A DNA stretch of 64,000 bases from Bacillota bacterium (GCA_029974635.1 JARKQY010000023.1:1-64000); one strand, 5' to 3'; shown: positions 27,336 to 36,336, counted from the first letter of the stretch. Numbers and translations: made by a program. Notes: a model not told the origin generated them from the letters alone.

Positions 27336-27425
27336 TAACATATATATAACACAAAATCAACACAAATAGTGAAGAATAATTAAAACCTTTTATTAATATG
27401 TTATATACTAACATATACATTACAT
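27336..27425. promoter_or_regulatory. Paired direct-repeat sites before amt (cassette 1)
   Basis: TAACAT-N5-TAACAC at 27336-27352 and TAACAT-N5-TTACAT at 27409-27425; half-sites are 11 bases apart, one helical turn. The second also forms ATGTTA-N5-TAACAT (27398-27414). The remaining gap to 27679 holds only a CTGTCTCAAAAAAGG string at about 27620, similar to transposon ends. Confidence 0.6.
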
Positions 27426-27679
27426 TAGCAAACTACTAGCCATTATTCCGTACAAATGTGGTCGCCTTCAATTGTGATATGAGTAGGAGTTATTCGTCTT
27501 GGGGGTGGATGACTTCTTTAGGAAAAGTGCGCTTTTTGTTAAAAATAGGGCTTATCACACTTCTTTTGGTGAATAGGAAAAAGAATAGCGAAGCTTATTA
27601 ACATATAAAAAGTGGGAACTGTCTCAAAAAAGGGTAGATGAGGACGGGCAATACGCCGGCTGGCTATAGGTCGATGCGA

Positions 27680-28705
27680 TTAACCGTTATTATCATTTTT
27701 ATGCGTGTTGAGGTATTCGGAGATGATATCGTTGGGGCATCTTCCCATATTCGGGTAGCCGTGGTGAGGGCGCCTGTGGTTATAGACGAATAGCCATTTA
27801 TCAAAATCCGTTTGTAAATCTTCGATAGCGATATATAGCTTTTTATAGAAGGCCTTTTTGAAAAATTCGGCCAGAACAATTTTGCTGAAGCGCCTAACAA
27901 AGCCGTTGCTTTCGGATTTCCGCACCTTGGTGTACCGGTGTTCAATATCGTTCAGCATTAAGTAGAGTTCATAATGATGATTGGGTTTACCGCGATATTC
28001 GTGGCTGTTATTGGTAATAATGCCGCTGACGGTAAGCTTGTGTTTTTGGTAAAAGGGTAATACATCGTTGTGTAATAAAGCCACTGCGCAATCCGGTATC
28101 TTGTGCTGGTGAATAAATCCAAAGGCATAACTGCCGAAGGTGTCTACCACGGCTTGTAAATATATTTTTCCAAACTTGGACAGATAACCAATATAAATTG
28201 TGTCTTGGGACAGTAGTTCCCCCGGGCGGCCGCTGCGGTGCTCCCGTTCCAAGAAGCAAGGGTTTGTTTTGGAGATTAAGGCAATTTGTTCGTCGGAAAG
28301 CTCGGATGATTGCCGTAGCGCTTTTTCTTCAAGTTCTAGAACGCGTTCATGCTTGCTTCCCATATTATGTTTGATTAGGATGTTCTGGACGGTGGGTGAA
28401 CTGATATTAATTCCGTGAGTTTTAAGGCTCTCACTGAGGCGAATACAACCCCATCCGGGATGCTCCAGGCTTAGTTTCAGAATCTGGTCAACAATCTCCG
28501 GAGAAGTTTTTCCGGAGTGAGCTTTCCGAACTTGCGGGGTATTTTTCAACCCTTCCAAGCCCAGCTCTTGAAACCGTTGTTTGTATTCATAAAATTGGGT
28601 GCGGGAAATCCCCTCCCGGCGGCAAGCTTCGCTGACATTGCCCAGGGCTTGCGCTAGATCTAAAACGCTTAGACGATGTTGAACATTGTCTTCAGGGTGG
28701 CGCAT
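27680..28705 (-). CDS. IS481-type integrase/transposase lacking two catalytic acids
   Basis: A 341-residue protein with a helix-turn-helix N-terminus (about 10-55), a middle linker domain and an rve-type integrase core (about 165-320), full length with no stop or frameshift. In relatives the core carries D, D (in T-D-N-G) and E (in N-G-x-V-E-R-F). Here D168 is kept in S-Q-D-T-I-Y-I, but the second site reads I-T-N-N-S-H-E-Y (N232) and the third N-G-F-V-R-R-F (R271). DNA cutting should therefore be abolished. ATG 28705, seven bases after AGGAGG, is preferred to a TTG. No terminal inverted repeats or target duplication are visible. Either a recent decay or a gene kept for DNA binding. Confidence 0.85.
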   Translation of the reverse strand: MRHPEDNVQHRLSVLDLAQALGNVSEACRREGISRTQFYEYKQRFQELGLEGLKNTPQVRKAHSGKTSPEIVDQILKLSLEHPGWGCIRLSESLKTHGINISSPTVQNILIKHNMGSKHERVLELEEKALRQSSELSDEQIALISKTNPCFLEREHRSGRPGELLSQDTIYIGYLSKFGKIYLQAVVDTFGSYAFGFIHQHKIPDCAVALLHNDVLPFYQKHKLTVSGIITNNSHEYRGKPNHHYELYLMLNDIEHRYTKVRKSESNGFVRRFSKIVLAEFFKKAFYKKLYIAIEDLQTDFDKWLFVYNHRRPHHGYPNMGRCPNDIISEYLNTHKNDNNG

Positions 28706-28771
28706 CGGCAATCCTCCTATTACGTAAAATTTTTCACAAATGGAATTGGTGAAGGAAACTTACATTAATAT

Positions 28772-28839
28772 TAACATATACATGACATGAAGTCAAATTT
28801 TAAAACTAAAATTTCAATTAATTAACATTAACATGACAT
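28772..28839. promoter_or_regulatory. Paired direct-repeat sites before the transposase-like gene
   Basis: TAACAT-N5-TGACAT at 28772-28788 and at 28823-28839, with a further TTACAT at 28760. The two pairs are 51 bases apart, much as before the second amt gene (53). They lie 67 and 118 bases before the transposase-like start and on the other side of the TetR palindrome from the TetR gene. Confidence 0.6.
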
Positions 28840-28909
28840 TAAAAGAAAAAGGAATTTTTGAAAATCGGGTTGATTTTTTCCTATAAAAGGAGTATTCTTA
28901 AATTAATAA

Positions 28910-28929
28910 TTGATTGATTAATCAGTCAA
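28910..28929. promoter_or_regulatory. Predicted TetR operator
   Basis: TTGATTGATTAATCAGTCAA is a 20 bp palindrome with one mismatched pair, 23 bases before the TetR-type gene. Position and form fit an autoregulatory TetR operator. Confidence 0.7.
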
Positions 28930-28951
28930 TCGAAAAAGGAGTGATCGGTTG

Positions 28952-30244
28952 ATGACGCCGCGGAAGGAAGAAGAAAATCAAATGATTCGTGATGAACGCC
29001 GGGAGCAAATCTTGCAGGCGGCATTAAGAGTCTTTGGCCATAAAGGGTATGCCCCGGCTAAAATCAGTGATATTGCAGCAACAGCCGGCCTAAGCCATGG
29101 TTTGGTATATCATTATTTTAAATCCAAGGATCAGATATTTGCCGAATTGGTAAAAATCGCTTTGGAGGGCTCAAGCGGAACATTTAAAACTGCTTTTGAA
29201 GCACCCGGGAGCCCTTGGGAGCGAATCCGAACGATGACCGAAATGATTGTACCCGCCGCTTACGAAGGGATCGGCCCTTATTATTTCAATATTATGTTCG
29301 AGGCGATGATCTCGGACGCGGTACCCCAGGAAGTGAAAGATATGGTTATTAAAAACGCCCCTTATTATGAATATTTGGTTCCCTTGATCATTGAGGGGCA
29401 GAAAGAGGGGCAGGTGGCTGAAGACAATCCCTTGCAATTGGCCACCGCGTACCTGAGTCTGATTCAGGGAATGGCAATTATGTTGTTGCAGACCACCGAT
29501 CCCGCCAGTATACCTTCACCCGAAATCATCTTGCGGTTACTAAGGCGAAGTGATTATCAAGAACCGGCGAGAGAATATAATGAATCGAATTTAGGACTGT
29601 TTGGCCCAATTGAACTGGTGCCATTCCCATTAAAATATAGCTCCAGGTCTACCGCTTCGGGAAAGCCGACTATCTTAATAAGTTCGTTGGAATTGGCTGT
29701 TGAGGAAGGAATCAATATCTACAAAATCGTTGAAACCGGGGTCGGGGGAGCGCAAATGATAGCTAAAGTCCGGGCGGAAGATTGGCATCCACTGGCGGTG
29801 GAATCTTTTGGTTCAAACGGTAAAAGGCTTTGGCAAATTGTCTATGAGGATAACAGGGTATTTTTTGACATACCTGAACGAAAGTTGCAGAAAACCATGG
29901 ATTTAAAAGGCGAGTGTTACGATGTCAATACACTATTTTATCTGTTTCGGGCTTTTCCCTTCGAGAAAAAGAAAATGGTCGAGTTTAATCTGGTAATGGA
30001 TGGACGGGGAGGGGGTTCAGCGGGGATCTTTAAAATGTATCTCCAGGAACTTGGCAGAGAGGAAGTCGCCATATCCGGCACAACTTATGATTGTTTCAAG
30101 TTGGAAATGGGCGTCCGGGGGGTGCCGGCGGTTTTCGCCGGAAAGTATAAGGTTTATTTTTGGTATACCGCAACTGAGCCGCGTTATTTAGTCAAATATG
30201 AAGATAAACTCGGCGGGTTGACGGAGTTGATTGAAAATCAATAG
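28952..30244 (+). CDS. TetR-family regulator fused to a DUF3108-like domain
   Basis: A 430-residue protein. Residues about 10-70 are a TetR helix-turn-helix (I-L-Q-A-A-L-R-V-F-G...I-A-A-T-A-G-L-S-H-G-L-V-Y-H-Y-F), and 70-200 the usual TetR ligand domain. The extra 220 C-terminal residues resemble DUF3108 (N-T-L-F-Y-L-F-R-A-F-P-F, then a G-R-E-x-V-x-(G)-T-T-Y-D-C-F-K-L-E strand and a Y-K-V-Y-F-W-Y-T end), a beta-sheet fold normally found in exported envelope proteins. No membrane segment or signal lies between, so here it should be cytoplasmic, perhaps as a second ligand sensor. ATG 28952 (or TTG 28949) follows AAAAAGGAG. A palindrome sits just upstream. It heads the export cluster. Confidence 0.8.
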   Translation: MTPRKEEENQMIRDERREQILQAALRVFGHKGYAPAKISDIAATAGLSHGLVYHYFKSKDQIFAELVKIALEGSSGTFKTAFEAPGSPWERIRTMTEMIVPAAYEGIGPYYFNIMFEAMISDAVPQEVKDMVIKNAPYYEYLVPLIIEGQKEGQVAEDNPLQLATAYLSLIQGMAIMLLQTTDPASIPSPEIILRLLRRSDYQEPAREYNESNLGLFGPIELVPFPLKYSSRSTASGKPTILISSLELAVEEGINIYKIVETGVGGAQMIAKVRAEDWHPLAVESFGSNGKRLWQIVYEDNRVFFDIPERKLQKTMDLKGECYDVNTLFYLFRAFPFEKKKMVEFNLVMDGRGGGSAGIFKMYLQELGREEVAISGTTYDCFKLEMGVRGVPAVFAGKYKVYFWYTATEPRYLVKYEDKLGGLTELIENQ

Positions 30245-30328
30245 TTATTCGTTTGCTAGTTATCCAGTTATCTACTAGCAAAACGCTCTCTAAATAACGT
30301 GACAATTATAATTAAGACGTTTTACCAA

Positions 30329-30383
30329 AGTATTGCGTGTTGTCCGTATGTAATAGGTGAAGCTATTGTAAGAACGCAATACT
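30329..30383. promoter_or_regulatory. Nested inverted repeat before the export operon
   Basis: AGTATTGCGT (30329-30338) and ACGCAATACT (30374-30383) match perfectly; TAATAG/CTATTG arms sit inside. It lies in the 214-base gap between the TetR gene and the next gene. Confidence 0.45.
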
Positions 30384-30458
30384 AGTGATTGGGGATTGCT
30401 TATCAAGTTGGTCTTTCCCTGATTTACTAAAAAAATTAAAGGGCTGGGAGGGATTCGG

Positions 30459-31133
30459 GTGGTATCAAAAATTTTTCCAATGGGTTTGCTGGTGATGGTG
30501 TTATGCGTTGGAGTAAATATTGCGGCGGCTGGCAAGAGTTATACTTATCAGAGCACAACTAAGGGTGTGACGGTTAATTATATGGAAAAGGTTGAAACGG
30601 AAAAGGATAAAATCATTCTAACGGGATCTTACGCTAATGGGAATAGGATGCAAACAGTGTGCAGTCCGGATTTCTCTACTCAAACGTGGGAATTCATAAA
30701 TCCAAGGCAAGATATCCATATCCGGGCTGAAAGACAGGGTAATATCATAAAATTACAGGGGAGATTCAAAGGGAAAGAAGTATCCCAGGAATATAAAATT
30801 AATAAGCGGCCTTGGTATCAAGCCTGGTCTTTTTCCCTGGGAGCATTTGCCATATCGGGAGCAAACAAACTTGAGTTTTTTACTATACGCGATGATCTAA
30901 AGGAATTTACAATGAATGTGACTCGTCAACAGGAAGAACTTGTCGGAATCGGCGGACAGAATATTGAAGCAGTTAAAGTTAAAGTATCCTTGGCCGGCTG
31001 GATGTCGAAATTTTGGAGTGCAGATTACTGGTTCCGGAAAACCGACGGTGTCTTGCTAAAATCCGAAGGAATGAATGGGCCGCCGGGAACGCCGCAAACA
31101 GTTGACCAATTGGCCAAAGAGAGTGAAATATAG
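30459..31133 (+). CDS. Exported DUF3108-like envelope protein
   Basis: A 224-residue protein with a signal peptide (1-24). I do not recognise a characterised family; the pattern of beta strands (Y-T-Y-Q-S-T-T-K-G...) and the C-terminal Y-W-F-R-K-T-D-G-V-L-L-K-S stretch resemble DUF3108-type proteins and the C-terminal part of the TetR fusion just upstream. GTG 30459 is preceded by GGGAGGGATTC. It is followed after 15 bases by the ABC ATPase gene and probably belongs to that operon. A substrate-handling role in the export system is inferred only from position. Confidence 0.65.
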   Translation: MVSKIFPMGLLVMVLCVGVNIAAAGKSYTYQSTTKGVTVNYMEKVETEKDKIILTGSYANGNRMQTVCSPDFSTQTWEFINPRQDIHIRAERQGNIIKLQGRFKGKEVSQEYKINKRPWYQAWSFSLGAFAISGANKLEFFTIRDDLKEFTMNVTRQQEELVGIGGQNIEAVKVKVSLAGWMSKFWSADYWFRKTDGVLLKSEGMNGPPGTPQTVDQLAKESEI

Positions 31134-31148
31134 GCGGGGGGAATCATT

Positions 31149-31817
31149 ATGACTGTGGTAACCGTTAGTGATCTTAAAAAGTCCTATCCTTTGGGTGAAG
31201 TTAATTTTCAGGCGCTCAACGGGATTGATCTGGAGGTGGCGGCCGGGGAATTTCTAGCTTTAGCCGGTCCATCCGGTTCCGGAAAAACAACTTTGCTGAA
31301 TATCATCGGGTGCCTGGATAGTCCGACGGAAGGTGAAATACTTCTGGGGAAAGAGCCGGTAAATCGTCTGAACCCTGATAAATTGGCGGATATTCGCAAG
31401 GCCAAATTGGGTTTTGTATTTCAATCGTATAATTTGATCCCAGTATTAACCGCTTTCGAAAACGTGGAATATCCTTTGATTTTGAATAAGGTCAATCCGG
31501 TTGAACGCAGGGAACGTGTGCAACAAATCTTAAAGGAAGTCGGCCTGGCTGACAAGATGAATAATTTTCCCAACCAATTGAGCGGTGGCCAACAACAGCG
31601 AGTTTCCATCGCCCGGGCGCTGGTTAACCAACCGATGTTGGTACTGGCCGATGAACCCACGGCTAATCTGGATTCCCATACCGGTCAGGAAATCATTTCA
31701 TTGATGCAACAATTGAACCGCGAAAAAGGCGTAACTTTCATCTTTGCCACTCATGATCAGCGAATCATGGATCATGCCTCCCGGGTGGTACAAATCAGGG
31801 ACGGGCAGATAGCGTAA
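31149..31817 (+). CDS. ABC transporter ATPase, LolD/MacB type
   Basis: A 222-residue ATP-binding subunit, the usual size for LolD/FtsE/MacB-type ATPases. Walker A is G-P-S-G-S-G-K-T-T at about 40-48, the signature is L-S-G-G-Q-Q-Q-R, and Walker B is V-L-A-D-E-P-T followed by A-N-L-D-S. GGGGGGAATCATT precedes the ATG. The first permease begins 13 bases after its stop. With two FtsX-type permeases and a LolA-like protein it should form a complex using ATP to move lipid or lipoprotein cargo out of the inner membrane. Confidence 0.95.
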   Translation: MTVVTVSDLKKSYPLGEVNFQALNGIDLEVAAGEFLALAGPSGSGKTTLLNIIGCLDSPTEGEILLGKEPVNRLNPDKLADIRKAKLGFVFQSYNLIPVLTAFENVEYPLILNKVNPVERRERVQQILKEVGLADKMNNFPNQLSGGQQQRVSIARALVNQPMLVLADEPTANLDSHTGQEIISLMQQLNREKGVTFIFATHDQRIMDHASRVVQIRDGQIA

Positions 31818-31830
31818 GGAGTTGAAGTCC

Positions 31831-33078
31831 ATGTTTGCTTTTTGGAAACTTGCCACCCGGAATTTATTACGGCATAAGCGCCGTAATCTATTAACCGGAA
31901 TTATGATAGCTACAGGCGCTTTGATGATGTTTTTATCCTTCGCCTTCAGCCGGACCGTGGCCCGGGTAATGACGGATACTGTAATTGGGGCCTATTCGGG
32001 CAATATTCAAATACATGCGCAATCCAAGGAGAAGATTGATCTTTTTTATCCGGCGCCTGAAGAAACACCGAATATTAGGGAGACGGAGCGGGCGGCACGG
32101 ATGATCTCGGCTAATCCTTGGGTTTTAGGGGTTGCTCCCAGGTTGCGTTTCGGGGGTTTGATCTCTCAAGGCGATAGTTCGCCTTCAGAATGCGAAATTA
32201 CCGCCATTGACCCCCTTCGGGAACCGAAAGTAACCCCGAAAATGCGAGTTGTTGCGGGTAGATATTTAACCCGGAAAGACGGGATTCTTTTGGGCAAGAC
32301 TACGGCAAAATCCTTAAACGCAGAGATAGGTCAGGAATTGATACTGGTGACCAGCAATCAGGATGGATATATTAACGGGTTTCCTTTCACGGTGGAAGGA
32401 ATTATTACCCATGAAGGCGTCGGGGTGTTTTTAGATTTCATGATGTATATTGATATAGACACCGCGCGTAAGCTTCTCTATATCGGAAACGATGAGAGCT
32501 TCGAACTGGCGGTGGCGTTAAAGGAAAATGCCCGTGAATCCGAAGTAATCAGCCTGTTGGCCAAGAATTTGACGGATGCGGGGTATCAGTTGCGGGTGGA
32601 AAGCTGGCGGCAGGTGATGCCGATTATTTATGGCATTGTTATGACGATTCAGGTAATGCCGCAAATTATGTTGTTGATATTATTAATTGTTATCGCCATG
32701 GGAATCATTAATACGGTTACCATGTCCGTATTGGAACGAACCCGGGAAATCGGGACACTGGTAGCATTTGGGACCAAGCGTAAGCAAATCATCAGTTTCT
32801 TTCTGCTTGAAGTGGGAGTGTTAAGTTCTATTTCCGCTGCAACCGGCCTGTTGATAGGCTCTATAATTATTTTATGGCTGGGTCATACAGGGATACCGGT
32901 TACCGTGGAAGCCATGGAATTTTTCACCGGGGGAAAACGATTTTACTTCATCTTTAACGAAGCCGGACTCGTGATATCTTTTGTAAGCGCTGTTTTCATT
33001 AGTGTTATGGCCGCTTATTTCCCGGCGCGGGCTGCGGCGCGTCTAAATCCGGTAGATGCCTTGCGGCAGGAAGGGTAG
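31831..33078 (+). CDS. FtsX/MacB/LolC-type ABC permease 1
   Basis: A 415-residue permease with one N-terminal membrane segment (about 20-42), a large extracytoplasmic domain (about 45-270) and three C-terminal segments, the LolC/LolE/MacB layout. V-L-E-R-T-R-E-I-G-T-L-V-A-F-G-T-K-R is the typical cytoplasmic coupling stretch. ATG 31831 follows AAGGAG by nine bases; a TTG at 31822 is less likely. It is 24 bases before a paralogous permease, so the pair is a heterodimer candidate as in LolCE. Confidence 0.93.
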   Translation: MFAFWKLATRNLLRHKRRNLLTGIMIATGALMMFLSFAFSRTVARVMTDTVIGAYSGNIQIHAQSKEKIDLFYPAPEETPNIRETERAARMISANPWVLGVAPRLRFGGLISQGDSSPSECEITAIDPLREPKVTPKMRVVAGRYLTRKDGILLGKTTAKSLNAEIGQELILVTSNQDGYINGFPFTVEGIITHEGVGVFLDFMMYIDIDTARKLLYIGNDESFELAVALKENARESEVISLLAKNLTDAGYQLRVESWRQVMPIIYGIVMTIQVMPQIMLLILLIVIAMGIINTVTMSVLERTREIGTLVAFGTKRKQIISFFLLEVGVLSSISAATGLLIGSIIILWLGHTGIPVTVEAMEFFTGGKRFYFIFNEAGLVISFVSAVFISVMAAYFPARAAARLNPVDALRQEG

Positions 33079-33102
33079 ATCGAAATCGAGGGGGGAATGA
33101 CC

Positions 33103-34350
33103 ATGCGGGGATATATAAAGTTAGCTTTGCGGAACCTGTTACGGTATAAGCGGCGAACCATTTTGACCGGTTCGGGAATTTTTATCGGGTGTCTGATGTT
33201 GATTCTCAATCAGTCATACGGTGCCGGAATCGAGCGTCAGCTTATTTTTAATATGATAGCTTCCGATACGGGACATATCCGGGTTACCGGCAAAACTGGA
33301 CCAAAAGGCAGTGATTTTGAGGAAGTATATGCCAAAAGCAAACCCCTGATTCCGAACCCGGCACCTATTGAAGCCCTATTGCGCAGGCAATCCGGTATTA
33401 AGACCATCAATAAACAGGTGCAATTGACCGGAATGATATCCGACGGATTTAAAATGAAGTCCGGCACCATTATCGGAATAGAGCCGGAGAAGGAATCGGA
33501 TCTGTGGCGGCATGTGATTCCGGCCAAAACGGGCAGGCCTCTTGTTCCGCAGGACTGGGACGGTATTTATATCAATCGGTCTGCGGCCAAAATCTTTCAG
33601 ACCGCTGTGGGTGAAATATTAACATTGATGGTTCAAACGAAGGACGGCGCTTATAATGCACTGGATTTCACAGTCGTAGGAATATTTGAGGATGACGTGG
33701 CAGCGGTGGGCGCCGGGACAATGTACATATTATTGGCAACAGCCCAGGAACTTGCGAATTTGGGAAATGGTGTGAACCAGATCAAAATATATTTAAATGA
33801 TCCCGGCATGGCGCTTCAAATGACAGCCGGACTTTCGAAAACTATTGCTTCTTCTATTAACGTTGATATTCAGGACTGGAAAACAGCAGGCGGTTTCTTT
33901 TACGGAACTGTTTTAGCTTCGCAAATCTTCGGTAATATTTTATGTTTGGTATTGTTTATCGTGATAGCCGCCAGTATTGTCAATACAATGCTGATGGCGG
34001 TATACGGGCGAACCCGGGAGATCGGCACCATGATGGCTATGGGTACAAAGCGGCGCCAGATCCTTGTTTTGTTTACGGTTGAGGCCTTGATTCTGGGAAC
34101 CATAGCGGCAGGGACCGGTGCGCTTCTAGGAAGCGTATGCGTTTGGTTGCTAAATAAAACCGGGATTCCGGCTTTTACCGAGTCCATGAAATATGCTTTT
34201 GGCGGTGACCGGGTTTACCCGTTCCTTACATTGAAAAGCCTTTTGTTATCATCGGCGACAATCATATTATTAACGGTTTTAGCTGCGTTTTATCCGTCGT
34301 GGTCTGCGGCACGGCTTAAACCGGTGGAGGCTTTACACCATATGAATTAG
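33103..34350 (+). CDS. FtsX/MacB/LolE-type ABC permease 2
   Basis: A 415-residue partner permease with the same layout: a membrane segment at about 20-42, an extracytoplasmic domain, and three C-terminal segments, with G-R-T-R-E-I-G-T-M-M-A-M-G-T-K-R as coupling stretch. ATG 33103 is chosen because GAGGGGGG sits eight bases before it; the ATG at 33097 would abut that site. It shares R-N-L-L-R-(Y/H)-K-R-R with permease 1, so the two are paralogues. The LolA-like gene follows after 39 bases. Confidence 0.93.
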   Translation: MRGYIKLALRNLLRYKRRTILTGSGIFIGCLMLILNQSYGAGIERQLIFNMIASDTGHIRVTGKTGPKGSDFEEVYAKSKPLIPNPAPIEALLRRQSGIKTINKQVQLTGMISDGFKMKSGTIIGIEPEKESDLWRHVIPAKTGRPLVPQDWDGIYINRSAAKIFQTAVGEILTLMVQTKDGAYNALDFTVVGIFEDDVAAVGAGTMYILLATAQELANLGNGVNQIKIYLNDPGMALQMTAGLSKTIASSINVDIQDWKTAGGFFYGTVLASQIFGNILCLVLFIVIAASIVNTMLMAVYGRTREIGTMMAMGTKRRQILVLFTVEALILGTIAAGTGALLGSVCVWLLNKTGIPAFTESMKYAFGGDRVYPFLTLKSLLLSSATIILLTVLAAFYPSWSAARLKPVEALHHMN

Positions 34351-34389
34351 GTCCGGTTTGATTTGACTCATAAAAGAGAGGTGTCTTGG

Positions 34390-35139
34390 ATGTTGCGCAA
34401 ATATATTATTTTTGGGATACTGGTTTTACTTTCAGGGTTACAGTGTCTCTCACCAGGGTTTGCTGAGTTAACCGGAGAACAAATCATTGCCAGAGTAGAT
34501 GACCTATGGCCAAAAACCGGTAAATTCACCATTACGGTAACAATGCTCAGACCCGGAAAGGATGACCGGACCAGTAAGATGCAGGTTTTTTTCAAAGGCG
34601 CTGCTCAAACCATGGCCCGCTATCTGGAACCTGCTGAAGAGAAAGGACAGGGATATTTGCGTCTGGGGGATGATATTTGGTTCTTCCTTCCGAACGCCAA
34701 CAAATCCATTCGTACCAGCGCCCGTCAGAGTATGCAAGGTAGTGATCTTTCCAATGAGGATATTTTAAAGCACCGGTTGTCCGAGGATTATGATGCAAAA
34801 ATGATTGGCAACGAAATGGTTGACGGCCAAAGTAATTTCATCCTGGAACTGACCGCCAAACGACCCGCGGTGGCTTACGGAATACTGAAGTATTGGGTGC
34901 GCAAGGCTGAATTTCTGCCTTCCAAAACTGAATGCTATGGGGTTTCCGGTAAAATGATCAAAACCATAACCTATTCGTGGTTGAAAGAGTCAAGCGGCTT
35001 GATTCGGCCGGTGAGGATGGAGATAACCAGTGGTATTCGCAAAGGTTACAAAACAATTGTGAACTTTACGGATGTGGATTATGATACGGAGATTCCTGAT
35101 GCTGTTTTTACCAAAATGTATCTGGAAAAAGGAAGATGA
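34390..35139 (+). CDS. Exported LolA-like outer-membrane lipoprotein-sorting protein
   Basis: A 249-residue exported protein with a signal peptide (1-24). The mature part fits the LolA-like lipoprotein-sorting fold, an open beta-barrel that carries lipids or lipoproteins: E-Q-I-I-A-R-V-D-D start, strand F-T-I-T-V-T-M, and D-D-I-W-F-F-L-P-N-A-N-K-S-I-R-T-S-A-R-Q, a stretch common to the subfamily found beside MMPL or MacB-like exporters. ATG 34390 follows AGAGAGG. It sits between the permeases and a beta-barrel protein (12 bases downstream), as expected for a carrier across the envelope. Confidence 0.85.
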   Translation: MLRKYIIFGILVLLSGLQCLSPGFAELTGEQIIARVDDLWPKTGKFTITVTMLRPGKDDRTSKMQVFFKGAAQTMARYLEPAEEKGQGYLRLGDDIWFFLPNANKSIRTSARQSMQGSDLSNEDILKHRLSEDYDAKMIGNEMVDGQSNFILELTAKRPAVAYGILKYWVRKAEFLPSKTECYGVSGKMIKTITYSWLKESSGLIRPVRMEITSGIRKGYKTIVNFTDVDYDTEIPDAVFTKMYLEKGR

Positions 35140-35151
35140 GGGAATAAATCC

Positions 35152-36291
35152 ATGGAAAAGAAGAAATTAGCAGTCGGTTTGATTTTATCCGGGCTGTTGC
35201 TGGCACTGGTTCCTAGCGTGGGGCAGGCTGCCGGGGTTAGCTTTAGCGGCAATTTGGAAAACGGGATAACTGTTTCATCGCCGGATGTATTGGTGCCCCA
35301 GACCTGCTTTAATAATCAGTTGAATCTTAAAATGGAAATCAACGCTGCTGAAAAACAGACCGGTACAGTTTTACTTCAATATAAATACACAGTGCCGTCG
35401 GATATAACCCAACTCATCATAAATCAAGCATATTTGGATTGGCAGTTATCACCCAATTCGTTTCTCAGAACGGGGCGTCAAAAGATCTCCTGGGGAACCG
35501 GATTTGCCTGGAACCCAACGAATTATATCGGCGCCGACAAAAACAGGGCAGATTTGACTACCGAATTTCCCGGGGTGGATGCCCTTAATTATGAAGTCTC
35601 CTGGGGGGAATCTGCGGCAACGCTGCTAATAAAACCCGATTCCGACTCGAATAGCCGATTAAACAATTGGGGGTATGCTTTTAAATATGGATTTCGGGTT
35701 TTGCATAGCGATATTTCTCTTACTTGCTTTCATCAGGAGGATGCCGGCGCTTTTGGGGCTGACTTGGCAGCCGCTGTAGGAAGTTGGACCGTTTATACGG
35801 AACTGGCTGCGAAAACCGGAAGAATGGTTTATATTGATCCGGATTTGAATAAAACGAACCGGCCGGGTGATCAGTACTACATCCATGGAATTGTCGGTGT
35901 ACAAGGATTGTTCAGTAATAACTGGATGGCGCAATTGGAGTATTACTATAACCAGGAAGGCTGGACCGGTCAAGAAGCCGCTGTTCACCAAAGTTACTTG
36001 ATGGATTACCCTCTTGCAAGCGATATGGCTAATTATTTTGCCGATTTACGGCAGCATTATCTTTTTATAATGGTTAGGAAAGGGAATCTGGTCGAGGATG
36101 TATCCTTTACTTGCTGTGGGTTTTGGAATATGGACGATCAAAGTTACATACTAAGTCCTGCAATAGATTATCAATTAGGTCAAAATGCCCGGGTAACCCT
36201 AATGGTAAATTGTTACGGCGGTGATTCATCATCCGAATTTGGCTCCCGGTTTAATTATCAAGTATCCGGAAAAATGACCTTGAGTTTTTGA
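35152..36291 (+). CDS. Predicted outer-membrane beta-barrel protein
   Basis: A 379-residue exported protein, signal peptide 1-26 (V-G-Q-A-A). The mature chain is almost all alternating amphipathic strands with short turns, aromatic belts, and a last strand Q-V-S-G-K-M-T-L-S-F ending in phenylalanine, the classic C-terminal signature of outer-membrane barrels. R-T-G-R-Q-K-I-S-W-G-T-G resembles DUF1302-type and related barrels found with LolA-like exporters. I infer an outer-membrane receptor or channel for the cargo of the upstream transporter. If correct, the organism has an outer membrane. A hairpin follows the gene. Confidence 0.7.
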   Translation: MEKKKLAVGLILSGLLLALVPSVGQAAGVSFSGNLENGITVSSPDVLVPQTCFNNQLNLKMEINAAEKQTGTVLLQYKYTVPSDITQLIINQAYLDWQLSPNSFLRTGRQKISWGTGFAWNPTNYIGADKNRADLTTEFPGVDALNYEVSWGESAATLLIKPDSDSNSRLNNWGYAFKYGFRVLHSDISLTCFHQEDAGAFGADLAAAVGSWTVYTELAAKTGRMVYIDPDLNKTNRPGDQYYIHGIVGVQGLFSNNWMAQLEYYYNQEGWTGQEAAVHQSYLMDYPLASDMANYFADLRQHYLFIMVRKGNLVEDVSFTCCGFWNMDDQSYILSPAIDYQLGQNARVTLMVNCYGGDSSSEFGSRFNYQVSGKMTLSF

Positions 36292-36336
36292 TGTCCGATC
36301 CGGTAAATATATAAAGGTATTGTTTACGAGAAAGAA

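Noticed and set aside
27398..27414. GlnR/TnrA box before amt 1
   Set aside because: ATGTTA-N5-TAACAT is inverted but has a 5-base spacer instead of the 7 required, and the recurring signal is the direct repeat.
27600..28760. Complete IS481 element with terminal inverted repeats
   Set aside because: I compared both flanks and found no matching terminal repeats or target duplication; only the gene is annotated.
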